DNA of 64,000 nt, taken from Rotaria macrura. Taxonomy: Eukaryota > Rotifera > Eurotatoria > Philodinida > Philodinidae. The position numbers and the translations under genes are program-made. The notes below the pieces were generated by a model that was not told where the DNA came from, ran no database searches, and saw only the letters and a program-made list of their open reading frames with translations. Numbering within the stretch: position 1 is the stretch's first letter; every line of letters starts with the position of its first letter. Shown piece after piece: positions 1-13,209 of this stretch. The stretch lies in the NCBI GenBank assembly GCA_900239685.1, contig OENT01000521.1, positions 33,489 to 97,488 on the forward strand. The letters run 5' to 3'.

Positions 1-3000
1 GTAGCCTGACTCAAATGATCTATCCATCTGATATATTTGTTACAAATACTTCAGTCTATGTGCTTGATTCTTCAAATTATCGGATAGTAAAATGGCTTAA
101 AAATGGAACCAATCCAACTATTGTAGCTGGCATCACTGGTACAGCAGGGGGTACGTCGAGCAATTCTACCTTTGCTACAAGCTATCAGATCTTTGTTGAT
201 ATTTACGGCAATATTTATGTAAGTGATCAGGCGAATCACCGAGTGCTACGTTTTCCATCGAATTCCTCAAATGGTACGAGTGCCTCTGTTGTTGCTGGAA
301 CCGGTTCTCCTGGATACGGCCCTAGTCATCTCTATTATCCCTATGGCATATTTGTCGATAGTTCGCTTACATTATATATCGCCGACACATTTAACCATCG
401 TATACAACGATGGAAAGTAAATGCTTGCTCAGGTATTACAATCGCCGGCCGAGCACAACAAGCAGGTAACACTTTGTATCAACTAAACTATCCGACAGCA
501 GTGGTTGTCGATATCAACGCATACATATATGTTTGCGATAAAAATAATAATCGGATTCTTCGCTGGGCTCCGAATGCTTGTGTTGCTACCTGCATTGCCG
601 GTTGTGCGATGATAGGAGGAGTGGGAATCGATCAATTGAATGGCCCATACAACATCGCCTTCGATAGTCATGGTTCACTTTTTGTGAGTGACACATCAAA
701 CAATAGAGTTCAGAAGTTTCTCATATTTAACAACATACGTGAGTACATGAGAAAGTTGTGATAAACATCAAATGGTTTCTGAATTATTTTAGCACCAACA
801 ACAACCTCTACCACAACAGTAACAACGAGCACAACAGCTACGTCAACAACCTCCACAACCACAATCACGACCACCACACCGGCTACCTCAACAACTACAA
901 CTACCTCAATAACAACAATCACGACCACGACAACGGCTACGTCAACAACTACAACAACCTCCATAACAACAATAACGACAACCACAACAGCTACGTCAAC
1001 AACTACAACTACCTCCTCAACAACAATAACGATGACGATGTCGACAACGACAAAGACCACAACAACAGCAACGCCGATGGCTACAACTGTGCCGGCAAGT
1101 ACAACTGCTTCAACAAACACAACTATTTCAAACAGAACAACCACACCAACAAATCCAGCTACGGTAACTGACTCAAACATGGAGAAAAATACGGCGACCA
1201 ATGCGAATCTGATGACAGATACAGCAACCTTTGCCAACATGATGACAGATACGGCGACCAATGGCAACATGATGACTGATACAGCAACCTTCGCCAACGT
1301 GATGACAGATACGGCGAGCGATCGCAACATGATGACTGATACGGCGACCTTTACCAACATGATGACAGATACGGCGACCAATGCGAATATGATGACAGTT
1401 ACAGCAACCTTTGCCAACATGATAACAGATACGGCGAGCGATGGCAACATGATGACAGATACGGCGACCAATGGCAACATGATGACTGATACGGCGACCA
1501 ATGCGAATATGATGACAGATATGGCGAGCGATGCCAACATGATGACAGATACGGCGACCAATGCGAATATGATGACTGATACGGCGACCAATGCGAATAT
1601 GATGACAGATATGGCGAGCGATGGCAACATGATGACAGATACGGCGACCAATGCGAATATGATGACAGTTACAGCAACCTTTGCCAACATGATGACAGAT
1701 ATGGCGAGCGATGCCAACATGATGACAGATACGGCGACCAATGGCAACATGATGACTGATACGGCGACGAATGCGAATATGATGACAGATATGGCGAGCG
1801 ATGCCAACATGATGACAGATACGGCGACCAATGCGAATATGATGACTGATACAGCAACCTTTGCCAACATGATGACAGATACGTCAGCTGGTCCAAACAA
1901 GGTTACGACAAATACTGGCACCGTGTTTACCATCGACGGTAAAATTGTTGTCGATGATTTATGAATTTTAATTTCAATTTTAGGTTGCTCACTGCCTGTG
2001 ATCGTTGTGATGCCATTTAATCCATCATTTGGTGCGCCATTGTATATTCAACGTAGTCAAGCAGTATCAATAGCTTCTTTCAGTTTACTGAAGTGCCCTA
2101 AGTCCCTTTTAGCTCGCTTTCAATGGATAATTCGCGTATTTAAACCTCTGCGCTCGTCTCCGATTGACATAGATCCATCGGTGGCAATAATGACACTTAG
2201 TGAACTATATCTGCCTCCTAGATCATTAGATTATGGCATCTATGAGATAGAAATAACATCAACCATGGAAATCTCTCGTCGTTTAACATCTTCGTTGGTC
2301 ACATACGTGGAGATTATACCGTCATCAGTCACAGTCAATTTGATTGAATTCGGTTCATCAATGATTAGCATCGGTCAAAATCAGACATTAATGCTCGATC
2401 CTGGTTCGTTTTCTATCGATCCAGACACAGTGATATTCAATGTGAATGTAAGTCACGTTTTATTGAAATATGCACTGTTTACCTTCGGTTTCGTTTGATA
2501 ATCGACGTAGAATTGGTATTATATATATTATTGTCGAAACAATTTTCAGACAAATTTTACGCCAATTGATGATCCTTTATGTTTTGGCAATCGATCAGGT
2601 AACAAACTCAATTTCTTTCCTTTTCATCGATTTGATAAAATATAGAGTGGCACTATGGTTCAAACGAGACCCGATCATCATTGATCATTGAAGCAGGATT
2701 GTTGAAGACGAATCTAAGCTATCAATTTCGAGCAGATGTGATCAGTCTTTTGAATGAATCAAGAATTTTTAGTGGATATTTACTTGTCAAAGTACAAGAA
2801 GCTTACTCAATGATCATTTCAATAAGGTATGGCATAGTTGTTTCATTGAAGGAAAAAAATATTTTCTAGAAAATTAACAGTTGTATAATTTTGGAAACAT
2901 GTCCATTACTCGATGAATATCATCTGATTGATCCGAACACCCAGACAGCACTAACTTCATTCTGGATCAATAAGAAAGTGAATCAATCTTTCAATGGTTT

Positions 3001-6000
3001 GATTACATGGAATATCTATCAAGGCTTAATGAGTACAACAATGGTATGGACAATGCTACCGAATATTGCAGCCTATGCTAATGATTGGTTCTTTGGTAAG
3101 TCTCATTTCTTGATTAACTATAAACTCGTAATATTTCAATAACTCACAAAACACTTAAGGAATTGATTCTGAAAACTTCACTACTACGAAAGACCTATTC
3201 CTAAATTATCCGTATGTGAACTATTGGCGTTTCGAAGTGATCTACTCAATGAATTCGATACTTGGTATTGGAGCAATTGATTTTATGATTAATTCACCAC
3301 CTACTAATGGCACATGTTCTATTAATCCATTGAATGGAACAACAACTACATTTTTTACCATTTATTGTTCGAATTGGATTGATGCTAACGGTATAAAAGA
3401 TTATTCGTTTTACAGTAAGTGCATCTTTTTGTTACAATAGATTTATTATGTTCTTCTTTTTACTAGCATGGACGAAAGATCGATCAACACGTACTATTCT
3501 TGGATTTACAAACGTTCCTACCATTGAAGTACGACTGCCAACGGATGGTTGCAAAACGACAATGGTTCATATAATTGCACGTATACGAGATACATACGGA
3601 TGTATGACTGAAATCGATCTACCTACAGTTTCTGTTGTTTTTGATACGGCAACTATGAACCAGTTATTTCACGGTGTTGTCATGAATCCTATGAATACAA
3701 TCAATAATTCTCAACTCAACATGAATCCATTGGTGATAGCTCTCGCCAGTGGAAATCAAAATCTAGTCAGTCAAATAATCTTTGCAGCAACACGAGCATT
3801 GAATGATATGAGTGTAGCAAACTTTCAAAGAGCTATTGCAGGTATTATGATCGAATGCTAGAAATCCAACTATATAATTGTCTATCTAACGAGTGAAAGT
3901 TAGTTTTCAATGGAGTATGAATTTTGTATTTAGCAAAATATGAGTAATATTAAACACAAGCTACAACATTTAGCGAGTAGTTTGAATAAGCAAGAATGAT
4001 ATTTGAAAGCGATTGATCAATTATCTTTTATAGAAAACCACTGTTTCGGCACATATAATTGATTAATTTACAGTGTTTATTCTTTCGTTAGTTATCTTCG
4101 TTGTTTCGATAACAAAAATTTCCACAGATACCAATCTCTTTGAATGAATCTGTGGTCAAAAAGAATTCGAGACGAATTTCATCTATTCTCAATAAAAGAT
4201 ATAAAACTCTACACACACATCTCATATGACAAACACCTACTATTTTCTCTACGATCTGCATATACTCTCTGTGATTCTTGCCCATATCTTAGGAATAAAT
4301 AAAATAGCCAATCGAAATAGTTATCAAGTCAAACATTAATCCATAAATATGTGAAGCTTCTCAAATTGAACGGATCGAATTCAAATGATATTCTTTTCCT
4401 TCGCGAATTCATTCTGCAACATCGGAATCGATGAAAGTGAGCCAAGCAATTTGAACATCATCACGCTTTCAAAAGATAATTTGAAAAATTGTTAGAGAAA
4501 GATTGTTTTAGATATACATAGATGCATCTCAAATTTATTGAATTTCTAAAGCGAATTGTAAACAGTTCGAGAAAAACATTCCCTATAATCAGAAGATGAA
4601 ATAATTAATCAAGAAACGTTCCACATCAGAATGATAAAGAAATGTCGAATTAGTTATTCTATATTATTAGATTCATTATAAATTGTAGTCACTCTTCTCA
4701 AGAATCATACAAACAACTATTTTGTCTAGCTTAGTATCGAATCCATTTTTCATCTACTTGTTCAACTCAATTTCGATTTGATCTAAGAAGTATAAAATTC
4801 GATTACTTCTTTTTCTTATGGTATCTTGCTAGATATTACATCTTTAGCTGGTATCGCAGTAGCACCGTTGGACACAGAAAAACAAACATCAACATCTTGT
4901 GTATTGAACTCATTGATTTTACTTGATTACAAACTACAATTGAATAATCTTGCCGATATTCGTGATTATCTTATCGGCTTCGTAACAAATCTCTTGATAA
5001 CGACTGTCGATAGTATTATTTTACAAAGCTCAATGCTAGCTCAACTAACTGGAGCAACATCTGAGTTGACACGGGATACAGCCGTAAGAAAATTTTTGTT
5101 GATGTATTATTCTTGTACTCGATCTTGTATTTGTATAGTTGTTGGCATCAACAAGATGCAATCACTTGGCAAATAGTCTACTCGATATTTCTTTAAATAC
5201 TGATTATGAAAGTGTCAAATCAGCTACTAATTGGATTCATCAATGCGCAAGCAATACGCTTCAAGTGAGTTTTCGATTGTAGAAAAATTATTTGCTGCTG
5301 ACCAATTAATATTTTAACATTTTGAAGGGAATCAATGCAGTATTACAAGGACGTAGTATTGCTCTTGATCTTGATCTAACTCGTGCCAATACATTGCCAG
5401 CCGATTATGATACTGATATTGAATTAACATGGTCGAATCTCAGTGAAGTTTTTTATTTTGCTTTTCATCATCATCTTTTGTTCATTTATTAAGATCTGTT
5501 TGCTGATGGTAATGATTTTTCATGGGGAACAATCGAGAAAAATCGTAATCTATACTATGAAGATCAGACGGTAGGTTACTAATGAATTTCAATGAGAATA
5601 ACTTGTTGGAATCATTCTATTGTCTATTCAGGCGACAATCATTGGCAGTCAAACAGACGAAATATTTTCAATGACTACTCAGTCACTTTTTCAACATTTG
5701 AATATTGGTCAATCGATGTTGGCAACTACATCATCAGTAGTTTTTCTACTAGAAAAACTTAAATTTAAAACTCTTTTGAACAAAACCATTCTATTAAATG
5801 ATAGTGCACGTATTCGATTTCCGAATAACATCAATATTGCAGTCAACGATAATACATCTATGTTCTATCGGGTAATATTTTTCTTGTGTTTCAAAGGCAG
5901 TACTATCAAAGAGAATGTTTCATTCTAGTTAATCTTACTACCACTAGCAGCAGCGAATTATAAATTCAATATACCGAACAACTTGTCTCGGACAATATCG

Positions 6001-9000
6001 ATTGTATTAATCAATAATCTTGAACAAGAGATAAAAATACAAGGAATAAATGAATCCATTGAACTGATCATTCCTCATGATTATTATTTAAAGTTTCCAC
6101 CGATGAAACTTCAAAATATTTCATTGACATCATTCGGCATCAATGCAACCAATAATCAACCATTCAGTTTATTCTATATCGACACTAGTTGGACGAATGG
6201 AAATGTATCGAAATCGGTTCATTTAGAAATGCTACCGAATGATCCAACACGAGGATATCTGATCATCTATCGATTTGATAATGTTCCACAATTGAATTCG
6301 TCGATAGATAAAATTAATGGTTGGTTTTTATTGTGTCCATCGAGTAAGTTTACACTTGAACAACAAATGTATGTTTATCGTAACTTCTATGAAAATTTTC
6401 CTCTTTTGTCTACGACTATCAAATCGATTGAATTCTATAATCATCCATTTGTTTTTCGTAGATTTGAACAATGATGATCTGTGGAGAACGTTCATCGGTA
6501 ATCAAGAAGTGTCAAATCATCAATCAGTCATACTCGGTATTCGAGAACTGAATCATACCGAAATGACTGTATATTGCACGAATGAAATAGTTCGTTCGCC
6601 GCCAATTACAGATCGACCTTATAATTTTTCGGCTGACTATTCACTCCGCATATTTCTGTCTGGTTGCTACTATCAAGATTCAAATAATCAATGGCAATCG
6701 GATGGTTTAATTGTAAGTTTTAATGTTTATTTTCTCGGAAATGAAAATCGAAAAAAATATCGTTTCTACTCGTCAAGGTCGGACCATTAACTAATCATTT
6801 GGAAACTCAATGTTTCTCTAATCATCTTTCAACATTTACCGGTGGTTTTCTTATTCTTCCTGATCCTATCAATTGGATTTATGTATTTGCCAATACAAAA
6901 CCCATGAAGAACAAGACCATCTATTTAACAATAATTATCCTCACGATTGCATATATTATTTTAATAATTTATGCTCGTCATAGAGATCAGAAAGATATCG
7001 ATAGGGTTCGTCAAACTGATTTCATTATTAGTCTTCTTATCGTATTTATTGATTTTTCTAGCTTAAGGTCACGTTTCTTCGTGATAATAATTCGAACGGA
7101 AAGTATTTCTATCAGCTTGTCATCTTTACGGGTGCTCGATTCGGTGCTGGAACAAAATCTAAAGTGATTTATCATATCAATAGTTTTGATGTGACTTTTA
7201 GAATACTTTTTCTATTTAGGTTCAATTCAATCTATCAGGTGTCATGCATGAAACAGGCATTCGAACACTGATCGATACTGATCGAGAAATATTACAGCGT
7301 GGTTCTATTGATTCATTCATCATTGCTGTGCCTTCGTAAGTTGATTTCATTAATATGTTAATGATTCTACGTAATTTATTCGTGTAGATCTCTTGGTATT
7401 CTTCAATATCTGCATATCTGGCATGATAATACTGGTTCAAGTTGGTCTTCATCATGGTTTCTCAAATATATTATTGTTCGCGATCTACAAACTATGGAGA
7501 AGACCTATTTTATTTGTCAAAATTGGCTAGCCATTGATAAGAATGATAAAATCGTAAGCATATCATTCTCTTTATGTTTGAAAACACAGTAAGAAGTATA
7601 TTACTCTACTACTTACAGATTGAACGATGTTTACCAGCTGCTAGTCAACTTGAAATGCGTGATATAACTTATGTTTTAACTAAGAAAGCCTATTATACTA
7701 TGTCTGATAAACATTTGTGGCTTTCGATCTTTGATCGACCAGCAACAAGTCACTTTACTAGAGTTCAACGATGTACTTGTTGTTTCTTTTTACTTTTTAT
7801 GGCTATGCTTTTAGCTATTCTCTATTATGATCAAATACAGCAGGCGAATACTACTACATTAAGTGGTTTGCATCTTGGCTCATTATGCATCACACGAGAA
7901 CAGGTTTAATGGAATGATGTACTCATTTCATTCAAATACTTTTGTTTTTTGTTTCTATTTGAATAGGTCATAATCGGGTTTATTGTCGATATCCTATGTT
8001 TCGTTCCATGTGTAGTTCTCGTTCAGTTTTTTCGGCGAATCCGTCCACGTAATTTGAATCAGCAACTTTCACCTGTTCTTCAAACATTATTGGCTATTGG
8101 TGGACTTGATCATAGAATTTCGCCGATCATTATGACCGAAGAATTAGTTGTCAAGAAAAACAAGAAATATCCATTTCCATGGTGGTGTTTAATAATTGCT
8201 TATACTATATCGTTTCTTTTCATCATTGTCTGTGCATTTTTCATCCTTATGCGTGGCATTCAATTCAGTGACATTAAAAGTCAACAATGGTTGATATCAC
8301 TCGTCACTGTTTTCTGTTCGTCGTTTTTGTTCTCTCAACCGATGAAGATCGTTATTGTAATCGTTTTCTTTGTTTTTTGTCATCGAAAATCAAATGATGA
8401 CAATGATCAAGAAGCATCTGGATATATCGACAATGATGAGAATATCTATTTGAATCGCACTACACCAGAAGAACATGATGCTCATCAGAGTATTGAGGTT
8501 TGTTTGAGTTTCTACGCATTGAATTATATTAATTATGGATATTCAAAGGAATATGATTCTTCATATAACTCACAATATACAGATATCGATCGACTCAATA
8601 TTAGTCAAATAAAGAATACACGTAGCATTCATCTTCGTGAAATAGCAGTTAGAAAATTGATTCGACAACTGGCATTTCAATTAATCTTCATTGTCATTCT
8701 TTTCCTTGTCACGTACCTAAATCGAGATCCACTCTGGTTTTATCAAGTGGAGCATATGCGCAATTACTTTCTTGACATCGGCAACCGAGTCAATGATTAT
8801 ACTCAAGTACGTAAGCGTAGTCTTATTTCCTATTGTCTCTTCTTAATAGACCGTTACCTCAATAATGATGGTATGTTGAATTTTCATTATCATTTATCTG
8901 TCTTCCATATGTTTTATAAGAAGTCTAAAATGAAATTAATAATGAATTTCAACGCTCTGAATTACTGCTAGAAGGGCTAAATTCATGTTACTATTTGAAG

Positions 9001-11130
9001 ATTTTCTTAGAACTTTTTAAAGATCAGCTTACAAGAGTAGTCAAGAGAAAGCAACAGAGTCACATTAAAATTCAGTTATTCTAATCGATTAGAGATAATA
9101 CCTAGATGATAAAAGTTTCATTTCTACTGAAATCAGTTACATTTTTGTAATAAAATTTATATTTTAGTAAGGCTAGAATTCGACTGATAACGTTCGAATA
9201 GATGCCGATAAAAGATTTTTTTTCACAAAAACTCAAGAGAACAGAAAAACTGATGGAAAATAATTAATTGATAATGAAAGACTATACTATTGAATTAGAT
9301 AATAAAAGGATCGATGGTATCTACTAACTGACTACTATTCGAAAATTATGACAATTGAAAAGAAACCTCTTTCAATATCGTTCTTTTTCCTACAAATAAA
9401 TATCAATAGTATGTTCATTTTAGATATCAACTGTTGACACCTACTGGCAATGGTTAGAATCTAGCTTTGTATCCAATATTCGAGCACAACAATGGTACAA
9501 TGGTGATCCACCGAGAAATTTAAGTGGTTTTATCAACGATAAAACTAATCGATTGGTTGGTTGGGTAGTCATGCGTCAATTACGCGTTAAACCAGGTTTG
9601 TTACTCACTGATTCTTTCACGGAAAAAGAATTCAATTTTCATTAGAATATGATTGTCGAGTACCTGACTTGCTCCATACTTTTGTTCGATGGTGTTCTAC
9701 TGGCTACACAAGTGCCGCAGCCGATCGTCGTTCATATTATCCGGGATGGATAGCGAACAAAATTAATGATTCTTATAGTCAATCAATTGTCAATGCGTTC
9801 ATGTATCGATCAAGTGATGAAATAGATTCTTACAGTCATATAACTGATCATGGTTTTTACGATAGTGGAGGCTATACCTATGAATTTCGTGGACGTTTAA
9901 ACGAAATCAAAGATAATCTCACTATTCTTCATCAACTCTCGTGGATTGATCGATTTACACGTGCTATTTTTATTCAATTTACTTTGTATAATCCGAATGC
10001 AGAATTGTTCACATCAGCATTGATATTCGCCGAGTTTCTAGTGACAAGTGGTGTAATCCCAAGTTCTCGTTTCGATACTATTCGATTTAGGATTGATTCA
10101 AAAGGTTTCTCATCGTTATTTCATTTGATATGTGCCATTATATGTCTTATTCTAATAATGGGTTTAACTATTACGGAGATTCAACTATTGATGCGTAGAA
10201 AAAAAAAAAGTTTTCGTCATTTTTGGTCTTACATCGATTGGAGTATCATCGGATGTTCATGGGCAGCGTTTGCTTTAGTTGTTTGGCGTTATCGAGAAAT
10301 GTGTCGTATTGGTCTTCTATTTAAACAAACGAATGGTTCACAATATCTCAATTTAGAATTAGCAACTTCTATCGAGACTTATGTTACGTGTTTGTTGGCT
10401 GTTTGCTGTTATTTTGCCATGATAAAACTCATTGCTTTCTTTAGATTCAGCCGTCGTCTCTCGCTCTTCAATCTTACTTTAAAATATGCTGCCAACGATC
10501 TACTTCATATTACATTACAGTTCTCCATCATTGTATTTGCTTTTATTTCACTATTCTATTTGCTTTTTACAACTTCGGTTCAATCTTGTTCAACTCTTCT
10601 GCTTACGACGCAAATGCTATTTGAAACGTTTCTATTGAAATTCGATACTGGTTCATTGATCGAAGCGCATGCTGTTCTCGGTCCATTAACATTTTCTTTA
10701 TTTATCTTTGTACTCGTTTTTATCGGTTATACTATGTTTGTTGCTGTGATCATCGATGCGTTTCATAAAGCATTAGAACACGATTCTTCGGGTGATACAA
10801 ATCATGATTTATTCGATATGATGTTGTCGAAATTCAAAGGCTGGATTGGTAAGTTTAAAATCTATGACTTGAAACCTTACGATCGTTCTTTTTCCGAATC
10901 CTTTTTGAGGTATGAATAAGTGTCAGACAAAAGAAGATAATGAACGAATCATTCAATCGGAATATCGAGAAATCATCGATCAATTTCCTGAAAAAATTGA
11001 TACACTTCTGACAACTTTAGAAAAAGTAAGTTCGTATTAACTGAATTCCATTGTACATTGTCGTTTTTCTTCTTGATTTCTATAGCTATTTTTTGATCGT
11101 CATCAACCGATGCCTCAATCACAATCATGA
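1..11130 (+). CDS. NHL-stalk-REJ-GAIN/GPS-PLAT-polycystin channel fusion protein (5' end outside window)
   Basis: The reading frame is open from base 1. Splicing in phase gives about 2,722 residues ending at TGA 11128-11130. Exons: <1-738, 793-1938, 1984-2447, 2550-2598, 2646-2826, 2881-3095, 3160-3414, 3467-3841, 4833-5083, 5139-5264, 5328-5442, 5494-5570, 5632-5871, 5929-6343, 6462-6712, 6778-7005, 7062(or 7068)-7163, 7220-7335, 7388-7553, 7619-7903, 7967-8806, 9424-9595, 9646-10848, 10910-11025, 11086-11130. Domains: five NHL repeats (residues 1-246), Thr-rich stalk (247-378), decapeptide array (379-608), REJ-like region, GAIN with a GPS carrying H-L-S, one TM, PLAT (about 1709-1837), then the multi-TM polycystin core with its extracellular TOP domain (about 2212-2400) and the channel segment ending in FVAVIIDAF. 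The family acts as membrane receptor-channels. The pore segment lacks the LGD of PKD2, so it is PKD1-like. An in-frame optional intron 8498-8548 is possible. The domain order is secure; the exact junctions of exons 11, 16 and 17 are less so. Confidence 0.9.
795..1160 (+). repeat. Thr/Ser-rich low-complexity coding tract (mucin-like stalk)
   Basis: Directly after the 54-bp intron 739-792, the frame encodes runs of Thr with Ser, Ile and Ala, from ACN-rich codons in loosely repeated blocks of roughly 60 bp. Such Thr-rich segments are typically O-glycosylated extended stalks. It links the NHL propeller to the decapeptide array. Other frames also stay open here because of composition. Confidence 0.85.
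1191..1880 (+). repeat. 23 tandem copies of a 30-bp coding unit (decapeptide array)
   Basis: Exactly 23 x 30 bp in frame. The consensus peptide is TATNANMMTD. Variants at positions 3-5 are TNA, TNG, TFA, SDA and SDG; position 1 varies between T and M, and position 10 between D and V. Copies differ by a few point changes with no length changes, which suggests recent unequal exchange or gene conversion. It lies inside the polycystin-like gene, between the Thr-rich stalk and the REJ-like region. Confidence 0.95.
3842..4832 (+). other. Long intron (991 bp) of the polycystin-like gene
   Basis: Donor GTATTA follows a phase-1 codon and the acceptor TTGCTAG precedes 4833, restoring the frame. I see no element, RNA gene or coding remnant inside. 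It is about 20 times longer than most introns of this gene. Confidence 0.7.
8807..9423 (+). other. Long intron (617 bp) of the polycystin-like gene
   Basis: Donor GTACGT follows the TM2-proximal exon and the acceptor ATTTTAG precedes 9424, where the TOP-domain lead-in (…TYWQWLE…) begins in phase. No internal feature seen. A second donor at 8811 (GTAAGC) exists but would shift the frame. Confidence 0.65.
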
Positions 11131-11187
11131 ACATTTATTTCTCTCTACCGCTTTGAATAATAAAAATAACAAGGTCTACTTATTTTG

Positions 11188-11193
11188 AATAAA
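11188..11193 (+). terminator. Polyadenylation signal AATAAA of the polycystin-like gene
   Basis: Canonical AATAAA 58 bp after the stop codon at 11128-11130, with the right strand and spacing for the 3' end. Confidence 0.6.
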
Positions 11194-11770
11194 GACTCTC
11201 AAAATACGAACTTCATTTCTATGATACTCACTCGCTTTTGAAAAGTGGTCAATCAATTTATGAAAATATCTTTACTTGAAACCATAGCTACAGCAATCTT
11301 CTCAGCTGCTACTATGTAGTTTGTTATCAGAATAGAAAATGAGCATCTGCAGTTATTAAAGTAGATATGAGTCAATAAAGAATATGCATAAAATAATCTT
11401 CACATTTAGTACTGGAATGCATTAAAGTACGAATGCAGAGTTGATTATAACTGCGATTTATTTTCTCTTGCTAAATACCTAGAAACTTGATTGGCGGCAT
11501 GCATTGTCAGAGAACTGTGCTCTTTGTATATGGAAATTTCATGACGGGATGCCGTCATTTTGAAAACAAAGCACTATACTTGTTGATGTCTGCATTTGCC
11601 ATAATAAACCTAATAAATTCTTATTGTAGATTCCATTAAACGCTTGTTATTGTCAGACGGTCGGAACCGGAAGTTGTTCAATATATTCTTGATTTATGTA
11701 GAACTCACTTTCAATCTTGACTATTAGTGAACATCAGATACACATGTAGCTTAGTTAGAAAAGTTGTTTT
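11194..11770. other. Intergenic, no gene seen
   Basis: AT-rich sequence with only short ORFs. No repeat, RNA or coding similarity recognised. Confidence 0.5.
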
Positions 11771-11774
11771 CATT

Positions 11775-12340
11775 CAGTCGTGTTCATAAAAATACCGTAC
11801 TGGTAAATTTTTACCCCAAAAGGTAGCCTTCAAAAAGTACTCTTGATGAAAGTGTGTACCCATAGGAAAACAAAATGTACGGTACCCTATTGAAACAGAA
11901 TTCACAGGCTGTTTTACACGGTGTTGAAAAAAAAACAGTGTGTACGCTATATGCACACTGAAATTTCATTGTAAACTTTGTTTTAAACAGTTTTCGAAAC
12001 TTTATGCTTCGAAGAAATTTATCTATTGGGTATGATCAAATTGTGGATGAATCAAAGTGTTTATAGTGAATGTAACAGTTGATATCTTTCATTCAGTCGC
12101 ATCTCTTTTTCTTTTGTGATTTAAAAGCATTTTACTTTTACGTATTATAAATCGTCATGCGCTTATTAAAGTGGAATATGAAATAAAAGTTTTATTTTGT
12201 GATAAGACACCAGTTTTACGCTTCTCGTACACTTTGCACACCTTGATCTACAAAAACAGTGTGTACTGATACCTGGTGTCCTGAAAAACAAAGTGTACCC
12301 GTGCATCCTATTGCAGATTCCTATTAAGAACAGTGCCTTC
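11775..12340. repeat. Region with repeated GTGTAC / ACACTTT motifs, possible transposon relic
   Basis: Motifs such as AAAGTGTGTAC, CAGTGTGTAC, CACTTTGCACAC and ACAAAGTGTAC recur on both strands. The same motif set fills the subterminal parts of the hAT-like element at 44756-45453, so this may be a degraded relative. I could not fix ends or a target duplication. Confidence 0.35.
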
Positions 12341-12915
12341 TCATAAGTGGGAGTGTTTCCTGATATTTCATAAAACCATTATTAATTATTTCATCTGAAA
12401 CAATAGTTTGTACCTTACTTCAAAATAAAGATCAATTGTAAAAATATACGAAGTTTTCACACTTGAATTCAAAAATAAAAATTGTATTCTAGTGCAAAGA
12501 AACTATAAACAAAGAAATTATACTTGTTGATTTCATATACTCGATATTCAAATACACGATTTGCATCTAATAGAGAGTTTACATATCATTCATGAATATG
12601 AATGACAGGAGACGTATTATTTCGGTATAAACTATAGTTCAATTCATCAGAAACGTTTTTTGCAACTATTAAAGTTCTCTACGGGGTTCCAACCGTACCA
12701 CATTCAGCCCTTTCGTTCCTCAAAAACATGTGTACCTCTCAGCTACGCTTTTTTTTACATCATCTGGACTTTTTAGTGTCAACACAGCTATGATCAATAT
12801 TTTTGGTTAAAAATTCTGAACATTTCTGTCTTTTTCTCTGACATTTTGTATTATTGATGGAGATGCCAAGTATCAATTATATTGACTGCCTGATAACCAG
12901 TGGAGGAAGTCACTA

Positions 12916-13173
12916 TTGGATGAGTCTTGTTTTCTCTTTTATGCTTTTAATCTAATGATTGTGGACCCGCTTTTTCTAAGCTGGCTTGATTTTTTCGTTG
13001 CAACAGTTCTTCTTTTCTATTTAATGATTTCCAAACATCGACTATTTATAAAGATTCTGATCATTGAAGCAATGAGAACATTCACAGCTCCATTCAGTTG
13101 GGTGTCGAAATTATTGAAGAGAAAAGTTACACTGAAATCGAATTGGGAACAGCAACAGTATCAGAAAATTTAA
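12916..13173 (+). CDS. Hypothetical 85-residue ORF
   Basis: Open frame with one hydrophobic stretch (about residues 14-38) and a basic C-terminus. No family recognised. No splice context or promoter is visible, and chance is a real possibility in AT-rich DNA. Confidence 0.15.
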   Translation: MDESCFLFYAFNLMIVDPLFLSWLDFFVATVLLFYLMISKHRLFIKILIIEAMRTFTAPFSWVSKLLKRKVTLKSNWEQQQYQKI

Positions 13174-13209
13174 AATCAATCTTTCTTCTGTCTTCTAGTA
13201 CACCAAACA

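Noticed and set aside
1191-1880. CRISPR-like array
   Set aside because: The 30-bp units are directly adjacent without spacers and encode a continuous peptide; the genome is eukaryotic.
710-1933. 407-codon minus-strand ORF as a gene
   Set aside because: It is the complement of the Thr-rich and decapeptide coding repeats, whose frame is supported by splicing and domain continuity on the plus strand.
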